From Alligator mississippiensis (lineage: Eukaryota; Chordata; Crocodylia; Alligatoridae), in assembly GCF_030867095.1 (NCBI RefSeq), contig NC_081835.1, positions 40,345,892-40,409,891 on the forward strand: 64,000 nucleotides of DNA. Reading direction: 5' to 3'. Below, one piece after another: positions 1-10,764 of this stretch; the first letter of the stretch is position 1, and every line of letters begins with the position of its first letter. Position numbers and translations under genes: made by a program. The notes beneath the pieces were generated by a model. It was given only the letters and a program-made list of their open reading frames with translations. It did no database searches and was not told the origin of the DNA.

Positions 1-79
1 GTGACAATGGCACCGTCACTCCATAATGTGCCCCTGGTTTCATCCAGGAATGCAGAATCGCTTGGGGATACAGGTTGAT

Positions 80-260
80 ACCCATATTGGTCTATAGGCA
101 AAAGGAATCCGAACTCATGGTTCAGGTGATATTTTTTTATTAGACCAATTGGATATTAGCAAAATAATTTCTTTATTTGCAAGCTTCTGGGTGCACACAC
201 CCTCACATCCATTTGTGTTCAGAGCAAATGGCTCCCTCCTGATCATGGGAGTATAGCTCA
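80..260. repeat. Interspersed repeat, family not named
   Basis: The block around TTTTTTATTAGACCAATTGG and the following AAGCTTCTGGGTGCACACACCC resembles the core of the fold-back repeat at 59401-59620 (TTTTATTAGACCAACT, then AAGCTTGCAAAG in the loop). I recognise the phrase as a widespread sauropsid repeat but cannot place it in a superfamily from this copy. Confidence 0.4.
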
Positions 261-1344
261 TAGCCCCCATGCACAAGCTCACCACAGAGGCAGCCCCCTG
301 GCAGCAGGCAGCCTTAATGAGACTGGCACCATCACTGTCTAATCTGCCACACCCTGGACTGCTTTCAGATGCCCTTAGAGCCACTGGTGCCTGCCCCCTT
401 AGCACTAATGTTGCAAACAGCTGTTGATTTGGTGGTGATGACAACAAAGCTGGGAACAAAGCCTGGGACCCTAGCCTGATGATCTCCTACTGACCACACA
501 CTCTGAAAGAAAAGAAGATTGAAAGGTTTTTTTTTTACATAATTAACCTGATTTATTAAGCAAAATTTATATAAATAACCAAATGTTACAGCATTTACAA
601 GGTAACCATTATCAAGAAGCAGTAGTCTTCAACTTTTTAAACCTCAGGCAATATGCAACAAGTTGCATTCCAAGAACTTTTTTAGCGGCAAGCAATAACC
701 ATAAGCATTGTTTATGCTTAAATCAACTAACAAGCAATAACCTGTAATCAGCGACTATCACTGCACATAAGCAACACTGGCTTCCTACATTTCCAAGCTG
801 AACTGCCCTTCTCTCTCCCTTTCTCATGAATGCCTCCTGCCGCATTGCCTGGCTGACACTCGGCCACAGACACTATGTGCCTGTCTTGCTATCTCCTGCA
901 ACCATACCACGCAGGTACTGATGGCACTGATGATCCTATCTGTCCAGGTATTGTTATCAGGCTTCCTACATGGTTTATGTTTTTTTGGCAGTAGTGACGG
1001 TATAACAAGTGGAGCTAAAAATCGAGGAATACAGGCAATTATTCTGTGCTCTGTGAATTAGACAAAAAACCATCAAGAAGGGCTTGCCTGCCTGTCCAAG
1101 TTGTTGGACTGCAGGCTCTGAATAGCTGCAAACAATTCGCCATCGGCGCCTACCTGCTTTGCATTGCCCTTAACCTTCCTGCACAATTTCCGCACACACC
1201 CTCTTCCCCCCCAATCTGTCAGTTTAGTTGTCAGTTGAATTAACCCCTCCTCAGCACATCATATCCCAGCCTAATCTCAGGAGTCAGTTCAGATGTCAGT
1301 TGATTTAAAGGTTCCCCATGACGTAACATACTGGTTGTGGAGGA
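261..1344. other. No gene recognised
   Basis: Non-coding, mixed-composition DNA with short unrelated open frames and no splice-consistent exon. It may belong to the Harbinger remnant that follows, but I see no motif to prove it. Confidence 0.4.
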
Positions 1345-1800
1345 CTATGTCCACAGTCTCTCCTCTTCAGCAGATTCATCAAGGGCCAGTACTAGTGAAC
1401 TGCCACTGTTTACCTTGCTTGAGGAAGCAGGACTTGCAGTCAGACCCACGTTTGGTGAGCTCTCAGGAGTGGAGAATGGTCTGGATACCTCTAGTTGTCT
1501 CCTTGCTTGGTGTTCAAGTACCTCCGTTAACGCTTGGAGGTACCAATAATGGAGCACGTTACACATGGGGGTGCTGTTCCGATGAGCTCTTGCTACTTCA
1601 CATTGGAAAGCAGTTCTCATATTCTTGGACTTTACCCTGCACTGGACCACTGTCTTCTTGTGCCTCTGCTTGGCAAGTCTCCTGGACACATCCCGGTAGT
1701 TGTGCAAGTCTGTACTCAGGCTGTTGCTGATGCCAACTGGCTTAACACCTCAGGGTCTCCTAGCACCCGCACCGGGCTCTTAGTTTCTGCATAGGACCAA
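1345..1800 (-). pseudogene. Harbinger-type Myb/SANT-like DNA-binding protein, decayed
   Basis: A 120-residue open frame on the minus strand begins NYRDVSRRLAKQRHKKT and continues VQCRVKSKNMRTAF. This is the third-helix region of a Myb/SANT-like domain of the sort carried as the second protein of PIF/Harbinger transposons and by genes derived from them. In those elements the Myb-like protein binds DNA and brings the nuclease to the ends. The first part of the domain, upstream on the minus strand (1708-1800), is out of frame or interrupted. A Ser/Pro-rich tail and a stop follow. The match is by eye, so a distant domesticated Myb/SANT gene fragment cannot be excluded. Confidence 0.55.
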
Positions 1801-2304
1801 ATTGTCCTGGTCTTATGCACCCTGGTCTACTCTCTTCTCTCCTCAGTGTCAAACATCTCAGATCAATAAGGGGTACCTGTACCCGGGCCCCTGTGCCCTC
1901 AGTTTATAGGGCTCTTGTTCAACAAGTCAGGAAAAGTTCACCCCCCCCTCGCTTTCAAACCCTCATTTCTGTGCAACAGACGTGCTGGCACCATCCTGGC
2001 AACTTTTGTTTCTTTTGGGCATACCTTCTCTGGATGGTTTGTTGCAAAAAGGGACCTAAAATCTGTGGACAGTGTCAGTAAACAATGAGTCATGAGTATG
2101 CCAAGGAGGGTCACCCACAGAGTCCCTTTCGGGCTATAACGTAACAGAGGGCTAGCCACAAATCACCCATGTCTCAAGGTACTGGTCCCTGCTCAAAGTC
2201 TGCGTACCTGGTGAGGCTGAGTCAAGATATGAATGCTGACTAACCTTGAAAAAAGATTAAAGGTATCAGGGACTGTTCTGTCTCAAGACGATGGGGGTGG
2301 GGGG

Positions 2305-2668
2305 GAGTTGGTGGCCATGTATAGGTATATAAGGAGTGAATACCTGTAGCTGGGAGAAAAAATGTTAACTATGTGGTATGTCCACCCAGGGAAAGGGAGG
2401 AATGCCCATAAACTGTTAGAGGACAGTTTCAGTTTGGATGTAAGGAAGAACTTTATGGTAAGGGTGACCAGAATCTGGAATAGTCTTCCAAAGGTGATTG
2501 TGCAGTCCCTGACGTTGGAAGTCTTCAATAGGAGAGTGGACAGACACCTTGCTGGTATCATTTGATCTCAGCAGTGTTCCTGGCCTGAGTAGGGTGGTTT
2601 GGATTGGATGATCTTTCCAGGTCCCTTCCAGCCCTTACTTTCTACGAATCAAGATTCCATGATTCTTA
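2305..2668 (+). mobile_element. CR1 LINE, 3' end fragment
   Basis: Contains the C-terminal RT-tail signature of CR1 (HKLLEDSFSLDVRKNF, then VTRIWNSLPK and DRHLAGII before a stop) and the CR1 3' UTR phrase GGTCCCTTCCAGCCCTTACT, followed by a degraded octamer tail. It lies between the Myb-like and nuclease remnants of the Harbinger region, so it is a later insertion there or marks their border. Confidence 0.85.
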
Positions 2669-3584
2669 ACCTGCTATTCATGAAACATGTCAGCTGATCA
2701 CTGAAGCGGGCTCGTTCATACATGGGACTACCATGGACAACAGCAGCCAGCATGCATGCCAGGTCTGTGCCGCCTCTGTCAAGTCCAGTTGATTAAGAAC
2801 CATATTGAGTGGGAGAGGACTGATGGTTCTGGTGACTTGATGCCTGGTATAGGTATTGATTTACTAATGGGAGCTATTGAGACGCTGTCCCCCAAACACC
2901 CATTTTTCAAACCTGTTTTTTTGCAGGGCAGGGGTCATTTATGGGGACTTCTTGGGTGTGCCTATTCATTGATGTGGTAAATGCCACTATCTTAACCCCA
3001 GGGCATATGACCGGGTTCCTGAGGTCATCCTAAATCCCATAAGTTCTTGGTGGACAGGCAGTACATGACCTGCCCCCCACGCTACAGGGCAAAGGCTCTG
3101 CTGTGCCAAAACCCAGTGCATGGCCTCCTGAGCTGGGTAATCATTGAAATGCAAATATCAGGTCAGTTATAATGCTAATAGATTGAATAGATATGGTTGC
3201 TGAATACAGGCAACCCCCCAGTGAACCTTGGTGGTGTTGTGTGCTAAACGGTGACCCTGCTGCATGCTGCCATGGCTTCATGAAATCTGGATGGAATGAG
3301 CAAGGAGGACCAAATGGAGATTCCAGATGAAATGCATGAGGAGGACAAAATGGAGTACCTGGACAAAATGAGTGAAGAGGACAAATAGGAGCTGAGTCTC
3401 TTGCTGATGGTCTTGGCTTTACTTGATAGCACAGAAGTGCAGCTACAGAATATGCTGTGCTGATCCTTGTACGAAATTGTGATGCCATGGCAGCACATAA
3501 ATGTGGCTTGTGAAAAAAGGCAATAAAATGTGCAGTGGATTGGGAGAACTGAGAGGCAGGTGTGGAACTGGCGGCTGACGGATC

Positions 3585-4575
3585 TGTGAATCAACCCAAG
3601 GAGCAGAAACGGCAGGGTCTGGGCCCACATGAGCAGTTCAAACTGGTGGGAGCGAATCATGCTGTTGACTTGGAATGATTAACGCTGAAGATATTCCGAG
3701 TGACCAGGGATGTATTTAATCACAGTCTTGGTGGTGGGGCCTCAAATAGCAAGGCAGCAGACTTTCATGCCCATTGTGCTGGACAAAAGGGTGGCTACGG
3801 GCATCATGAACCTGGCCATCCCTGCCAGCCTACGCTGCATTGTGAACCACTTTGGCATGGCTTCCTGCATGGCTAAGCTGGTGACTCCGTGAGGTATGCC
3901 AGTTGCTGCAGGACATGGCAGCGAACAACTTTATTTGCCTCAATAACCCCCAGGGAATTGGGGGCTTCAATGACATGGGGTTCCCTAGCTGCTTGGGGCC
4001 TCTAAGCAGCATACACATCCCTGTGCTATCCCCATTGTAAGCAAGCTGATCATTCACTTACAGGAAGGAATTTGCCTCAGTGATCCTGCAAACCATGGTG
4101 GATCATCTCAGCTGATTCACTAACATTTATCCAGGCTCGGCAGGAAGTGCACATGATGGTGTTTAGAAGCTCACCACTGCCTGGTTTGACAGAGAAAGGA
4201 CACTATGCATCCGAAGTCCCCGACAGAGTGATCCGTGGTGTTGCCATGCCCCCACTTATCATAGTGGACATGGCTTACCCCCTAAAGCCTTGGTTCATGA
4301 AGCCATATAGAGGACATGCAACTGACCCACAAAAGATTACTTTAAATTACCATCTGAGCAAATGCAGGATGGCTGTTGAATGTGCTTTTGGCTGCCTAAA
4401 ATCATGGGGGATGTCACTGAACTGCAGGCTGGAGTTGAAGCCAGAAAACATAATGGCTTTTATAATGGCAGTCTGAATGCTCCACAATATTTGTGAAACC
4501 AAGGGGAGGGGTTTTAGCAAGTTGTGGGCTGATGAAGCACAGGAGACAGCAGTCAGAAAGAGATGTGGGTGGGCA
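3585..4575 (+). pseudogene. PIF/Harbinger nuclease (HARBI1-like), frameshifted
   Basis: Successive frames give the pieces of a DDE-type Harbinger nuclease. First comes VVGPQIARQQTF and LDKRVATGIMNLAIPASL near 3725-3840 (N-terminal helices). Next is RVIRGVAMPPLIIVDMAYPL near 4225-4280, where the second catalytic Asp region D-x-AYPL sits. Then LNYHLSKCRMAVECAFGCLK near 4345-4400 holds the third acidic position in the VE-AFG motif, followed by MLHNICETKG. Stops and at least two frame changes break it, so it is dead. In live elements this protein cuts and joins the transposon ends in the nucleus. Confidence 0.75.
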
Positions 4576-4923
4576 GCACACAGCACCCCACAACATCAGC
4601 ATGGAGACACTGGTCGGGCAGCCATTGTGCAGGATTGCCTGGCCACACATATATATGCTGCCAATGGAATCGGTTCTCTTTAGGCCAATGGATATGTTCC
4701 CAAAAACTACCACTGTTTCTTCAAATAAAAATAAAATTTTCATTGCAACACAAAACTTCTGTCACAGTGGCTGCAGTGACAGTGGATGGTGGAGGAAGTG
4801 TAGTGGCAGGTGGTGGGGGATGATATGACTGCAGGGATCTGCAGCTTGGCGGGGGCGCTGCCTGCCAACTGTACTGAGAAGTACTACATAATAAGTGCAC
4901 ACCATGGCAAGACTGGTTAACGA

Positions 4924-7549
4924 GTGCCAAAATTTATGTCAGTGAGCAATATACATCAACCCTCATCAAGACAGAATCCAAGGTTGAGGAAGTAGAAGGA
5001 TTGTGGGTTAGGCTACATGGGGGGGCAAGGAGAAAGGGATTTGGTGGTCGGGGTCTGCTACAGACCCCCACATCAAGGGGAAGAAATAGATGCGGGGCTC
5101 CTGAGGCAACTCTCGGAGACCATAAAAGCTAAAGAGGCGGTAGTCATATGGGACCTAAACTACCTGGACATCTGCTGGGAGACACAGACAGCAAGGTCCC
5201 ATCGCTCACGCAGGTTTCTAACCTGTGTACAGGACCTCCACCTGACACAGGAGGTGCATGGTCCCACTAGGGGGAATGCCATACTGGATCTGGTATTGGC
5301 AACGGGGGATGACATGATAGGGGACCTCCAGATCGGTAGCCATTTGGGAGACAGTGATCACCTAATAATAGAATTCAACATAAGACGGCGAGTGGGTAAG
5401 GTAACTAGTAGGGTGAAAGTGCTAGACTTTAGGAAAGCTGATCTCAATGCACTCAGGCGATTAGTCAAGGAAGCACTGCAGAGTAGGAGTTTTGAAGGGA
5501 TGGGAGCCCAAGAAGGGTGGCTGTGCCTAAAGGAAACTATCCTTCGGGCACAAAGCAAGACGATCCCCGAGCGAGGCAAAGAAGGGAAAGGGGCCAGGAG
5601 GCTTCCCTGGCTGACCAGAGAAATCCAGGGCAGCCTAAGGGCCAAAAGGGGAGCACATAAAAAGTGGAAACAGGGTGAGATCACTAAAGATGAATATACC
5701 TCCTCTGCTCGTGCTTGTAGGGAGGCAGTTAGGCGGGCCAAAGCTACCATGGAGCTGAGGATGGCAACCCAAGTAAAAGACAACAAGAAATTGTTTTTTA
5801 GATATATTGGGAGTAAAAGGAAGGCCCAGGGAGGAATAGGACCCCTGCTAAATGGGCAGAAACAATTGGTGACAGATAGGGGGGACAAGGCTGAACTCCT
5901 CAACGAGTTCTTTGCCTCAGTGTTCCTAAGTGAGGGGCACGACAAGTCTCTCACTGGGGTTGTAGAGAGGCAGCAGCAAGGCGCCAGACTTCCATGCGTA
6001 GATCCTGAGATGGTGCAGAGTCATTTGGAAGAACTGGATGCCTTTAAATCGGCAGGCCCGGATGGGCTCCATCCGAGGGTGCTGAAGGCACTGGCCGACA
6101 TCACTGCAGAGCCACTGGCAGGAATATTCGAACGCTCGTGGCGCACGGGCCAAGTCCCGGAGGACTGGAAAAGGGCTAACGTGGTCCCCATTTTCAAAAA
6201 GGGGAGGAAGGAGGACCCGGGCAACTATAGGCCAGTCAGTCTCACCTCCATCCTTGGTAAAGTCTTTGAAAAAATAATCAAGGCTCACATTTGTGAGAGC
6301 CCAGCAGGGCAAATTATGCTGAGGGGAAACCAGCACGGGTTTGTGGCGGGCAGATCGTGCCTGACCAGTCTAGTCTCTTTCTATGACCAGGTTACGAAAC
6401 GCCTGGACACAGGAGGAGGGGTGGATGTCGTATACTTAGACTTCAGGAAGGTCTTCGATACGGTATCCCACCCCATACTGGTGAACAAGCTAAGAGGCTG
6501 TGATGTGGATGACTGCACAGTCCAGTGGGTGGCGAATTGGCTAGAGGGTCGCACCCAAAGAGTCGTGGTGGATGGGTCGGTCTCGACCTGGAAGGGTGTG
6601 GGCAGTGGGGTCCCGCAGGGCTCGGTCCTTGGACCGATACGCTTTAATGTCTTCATCAGCGACTTGGACGAGGGAGTGAAATGTACTCTGTCCAAGTTTG
6701 CAGATGACACAAAGCTATGGGAAGAAGTGGACATGCCGGAGGGCAGGGAACAGCTGCAGGCAGACCTGGATAGGTTGGACAAGTGGGCAGAAAACAACAG
6801 GATGCAGTTCAACAAGGAGAAATGCAAAGTGCTGCACCTAGGGAGGAAAAATGTCCAGCACACCTACAGCCTAGGGAATGACCTGCTGGGTGGCACAGAG
6901 GTGGAAAGGGATCTTGGAGTCCTAGTGGACTCCAAGATGAACATGAGTCGGCAGTGTGACGAAGCCATCAGAAAAGCCAATGGCACTTTATCGTGCATCA
7001 GCAGATGCATGACGAATAGGTCCAGGGAGGTGATACTTCCCCTCTATAGGGCGCTGGTCAGACCGCAGTTGGAGTACTGTGTGCAATTCTGGGTGCCACA
7101 AGGGCAACTCATATGGTCAAGGGCCTGCAGACCAAGCCCTACGAGGAGAGACTAGAGAAACTGGACCTTTTCAGCCTCCGCAAGAGAAGGTTGAGAGGCG
7201 GCCTTGTGGCTGCCTTTAAGTTCATCACGGGGGCACAGAAGGGAATTGGTGAGTATTTATTCACCAAGGCGCCCCCGGGGGTTACAAGAAACAATGGCCA
7301 CAAGCTAGCAGAGAGCAGATTTAGATTGGACATTAGGAAGAACTTCTTCACAGTGCGAGTGGCCAAGGTCTGGAACGGGCTCCCAAGGGAGGTGGTGTTC
7401 TCCCCTACCCTGGGGGTCTTCAAGAGGAGGTTGGATGAGTATCTAGCTGGGGTCATCTAGACCCAGCACTCTTTCCTGCTTATGCAGGGGGTCGGACTCG
7501 ATGATCTATTGAGGTCCCTTCAGACCCTAACATCTATGAATCTATGAAT
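4924..7549 (+). mobile_element. CR1 LINE, 5'-truncated, young copy
   Basis: About 2.6 kb of CR1 starting inside the endonuclease domain (AKIYVSEQYTSTLIKTE frame from about 4924) and running to the 3' tail ACATCTATGAATCTATGAAT. The body reads almost open throughout, which argues for recent insertion. Truncation of the 5' end is normal for LINE insertion by target-primed reverse transcription. It lies 13 kb beyond the RHOA poly(A) site, on the opposite strand. Confidence 0.95.
5017..7460 (+). pseudogene. CR1 ORF2 (endonuclease and reverse transcriptase), two frame breaks
   Basis: The main open frame (5017-7155, 712 codons) has the end of the AP endonuclease (LATGDDM, then LGDSDHLIIEF), a linker rich in basic residues, and a complete reverse transcriptase. 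Visible RT motifs are RANVVPIFKKGRKEDPGNYR, motif A VVYLDFRKVFDTVSH, SGVPQGSVLGP and motif C FADDTKLW. The catalytic aspartates are intact. The endonuclease GDFN motif has become WDLN. One frame change lies just before 5017. A deletion of about 40 bases near 7097 shifts the C-terminal tail (RATHMVKGL to LAGVI and stop) into the frame of 7113-7460. In a live element ORF2 nicks DNA and copies its own RNA. Confidence 0.93.
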
Positions 7550-7599
7550 TCCCTTCATGTAGGAAAAGATTTCCACTATTCCCTGATCCCCTCCAAGGC

Positions 7600-9110
7600 A
7601 GATTAATGCACAGGATCAGCTACCGGTAGCAGCTGATAATGGTGCGACCAAGCCAGAACCCTAGGATTGGCCCAAAGAGACAGCAGCAGCAGGGAGTGGA
7701 AGGGCTACATGGTCTGGGGCATACCGGCTGCAGATAGCAGCTCTGAACCACCTGCAACCCTGCTGTCACCGCTGCAAGATGCCATGCGCCCTGACAGCAG
7801 AATAGGGTTGTCGTCAGGCTGCCAGGTGCAGCACTGGAGCCACAGCCAGAGACCCTGGCAGTTCAGATCAGAGCTGGGCGCGGTGTGGGGCTGGGACCTG
7901 CTGGTGCCAGGGCAGCCTCAGCACAGATGGGTCCTGGCCCAGCCCAGCCACGATCCTGCTTGTTGGCAGGGTGCTGCTGAAGCCGGACTGAGCTGCAGCA
8001 GGGCCGGGGGCCACTTCCAGAGCTCGTTGCTGGCTTTCGGCTGCGGGACAGGGCAAGGGTGGTGGGTGCCCAAGCCTTGGGGGAGGGGCTGAGACCAGGG
8101 CCCAAATGAATTTTAATCCACCAATGTGGAAAATTACAGCCCCAAAAGTTCAATAGGCTGTAAGCGTTGGAACAGGACTGGCTGGCCAAGACATGGGTAA
8201 TACACCCCTGCAGGAAGTTGCACCCCCAAAAGAAAAATTCCTTGATTAGCAGCAGGTTTGCTTGTAACACACACTCCCCTCCAGCAGGACAGATGGAGGA
8301 ACAAACCCCTGCCTTGCCCCCCCAAGCTACAAGGCTTGTACCAGTGCTGGTGGTTTTTCTACCACCCCCACCACCGGTCATGTGGGTCCTGCTTCTCCTA
8401 CTACCCCCACGCCCCTACTACCACTAACATGGGTTAGTGGTAACTTGCACCTCTCATATAATTGCCTTCCAGAAAACCCATGCATGGTGGATGCATGGTC
8501 CCAGACCCCTCCCCCGGGATATGCTGCTGCCAGGTTGATAAATAGGTATTGAAATCTCCCACAGGGGACTTTGTAGCCTGTAGGCAGATGCCAAGAAGGT
8601 GGTTTTGGTAACATGGGGCAAAACCCATCTTCTTTCTTCCTCTACAGAACAACAAAACATTAAAGATGATGTGATGCCGCTGTTGTGTGCTGTAGTTCTT
8701 GGTTTTTTTGTTTCTGTTAATTTATATTTGCTTTTTTTCATTTGTTTTTTTAAGGCTGTATTTTTACTGCATGTGTAAATAGCAGGTTGTAATTTATCAA
8801 GTGCCTTCTGGATGTGGTGTGTTTTTTTCATAAGCTATAATGGTGGGTGGTGGAGGGCAGGTGTGGGGAGGGTCTCCATGCAGGCAGCTGCATCTTCCCA
8901 CTGTTACTTGAATGATGAATAGCTGGCTGCCACTGGGGACTGTGGCAGGGTATGTGGGGTGGGAAAGGAGTAGCTGCCTGGGCGGGGGAAGGAGGTTGTA
9001 ATTTGCATGCTGCCAGCTGTGGCGCTGGAGCCAAAGCCCAGTGGGGGGGTGACCCACCCATGACTCATTGTCCAATACCCGGCACAGGTCTACACCCCTA
9101 GCTAGCCTAG
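7600..9110. repeat. Interspersed repeat region, possibly non-autonomous Harbinger
   Basis: The block 8440-8660 (CCAGAAAACCCATGCATGG, later GACTTTGTAGCCTGTAGGCAG and AAGAAGGTGGTTTTGG) recurs at 14240-14450 with the same order of sub-blocks. The next block (8690-8830) resembles 13320-13600 and 15510-15620. This marks a repeated element with several local copies. No transposase frame is visible. Assignment to Harbinger is a guess based on co-occurrence with the autonomous remnants. Confidence 0.4.
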
Positions 9111-9308
9111 CCTCCCTGGATGGATCATGTTCTGTGAAGTGTTAATGAAACTGCTCCATGGCACTGCTGGGAGGGTGGGGGGTGGTATGAGCCTGCAGGA
9201 TTCTGTGGCTTGTCCAGGTGGCTCCAGCAGGAGGACCCGTGGCTATGAGATTGAAGAGGCAGGACAGTTATCAAGACAAGAATAGAGACAGATCATTTTA
9301 CTTTTTCA

Positions 9309-10760
9309 TAAATTTCATAGACATTAGGGACTGAAAGGTGTGGCAGACCAGTAGGAGGCACTCCTGCATTGAGCCACCCACCTTACTGCGCCCGGTCACC
9401 TTCCAGGCTCCGAGTGCCTCCCTGGGGGTGCCTCACGTCTGGCCGACCCCCTTCCTGGAGCACACCCACTAGCCTGGGGGTTCCACTGCCACCACCCAGG
9501 GCTCTGGACTGATTCCGGCTCTGTGCACCCTGGGAAACACAGGCCTAGTAGCCCACGAGGGTACTTGATTCATTTCAAGAAGTTGGGATGCTTCCCTCAG
9601 TCAGAAGCACAAGTAGCAGTCTCCCTTAGTCAGCCGAACCAAGGGGACCCCAAGGCATAATCTAGACCCACTCCCAATGAGTCTCCCACACTAGGTACAA
9701 AGGAGAACTTTACTGGTTACAGAGGGTAGGGTTAGAATAGGGTACAGGGTAGAACAATATCAGAGAAATCCCATAGATCAAACTCCCCTGGCTGGGTAGC
9801 CTTTGATCACACATCTCAGTTACTGCAAGCTAAATATCTAGTTAGATCTCAGGTAGCTTACTCACAAGTATCATCCAGAGGCAGGTGGAGATTCCCTCTG
9901 GAGACAGGCAGTTCCTTGATCATGAGTTTTGCGAGAGAGAGCAAGTTTCAGATGGTTCAGCTCTTCTCTGTCTCTAAGTCTCCCTCATGGCTGCTGCCCC
10001 CACCTCCTGGGCTTAATTTATATAGCCCTTGTGATCTCATTTACCTGGTCCAATGGAGGCCAGCAGCTGTTGGCTGTTAGCCAACTAATCTGAAATACAT
10101 CACTAGTTGCCGGGCAGACTGGCACTCTCTAGCCCACCAGGGAGGAAGCCCCTCACCCAGGTATGTGATACCAGTCATGTAGGCAGAGGGAGCAGGTTCC
10201 CCCCCTCCCTCAGGAACGTATCCAGTTCAGGTTACCTAAAGAGTTAGGGTAAAGGTGTGTCTCCTCTGCTGGGCCCATCCTAATCAAATTGTCACAGAGC
10301 AGAGTTTTTGGGGAGAAACAAAGGTGGCCTTCTGCCACAGAAGGGACCTCGCAAGATCATCGAGTCCAGCCCCCCTACCATAGGCAGGAAGTCTGCTGGA
10401 GTCAAATGATCTCAGCAAGATAAGCATCCATATTTTTTTTTAATGAGTCCAGAGTAGGTGCTTGCACTACCTCTGGAGGGGGGGAGTCTGTTCCAGACCC
10501 TGGACACTCAGACTGTAAAGAAGTTTTTCTTTATGTCCAGTCTAAATCGGCCTTCCAGAAGTTTGTGGCCGTTAGACCTTGTTATCCCTTGAGGGGCCCT
10601 GGTGAACAACTGTTCTCCCAGATCCTGGTGTACCCCTTATATACTTATAGGCTGCCACCAAGTCCCCCCGAGCCTTCTCTTCTCCAGGCTTTTGAAAACT
10701 AATAACTAAATAGACATGAAAATAGATATAGAACCAGATATAGAATAGAATTAATAGAAT
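9309..10760 (-). mobile_element. CR1 LINE 3' end, split by an LTR
   Basis: The tail (reverse complement of ATTTCATAGACATTAGGGAC) occupies 9309-9338. The CR1 sequence resumes at 10340 with GAAGGGACCTCGCAAGATCA and runs to about 10700, where the minus-strand frame EKARGDLVAAYKYIRG is readable. The two parts are contiguous in other CR1 tails, so 9339-10339 is an insertion. Confidence 0.85.
9339..10339 (-). mobile_element. Solo LTR (Ty3-like or endogenous retrovirus type)
   Basis: A 1001-bp unit starts TGTGGCAGA and ends TCTGCCACA, a perfect 9-base inverted terminus of the TG...CA kind. It is flanked by near-identical short duplications (GAAAGG at 9333-9338 and GAAGGG at 10340-10345) inside a CR1 tail. 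On the minus strand it has a TATA-like TATATAAA (forward 10017-10024) followed by a putative transcribed region, and an AGTAAAG that could act as a poly(A) signal. No internal coding region accompanies it, so it is the product of LTR-LTR recombination. Confidence 0.75.
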
Positions 10761-10764
10761 TTGC

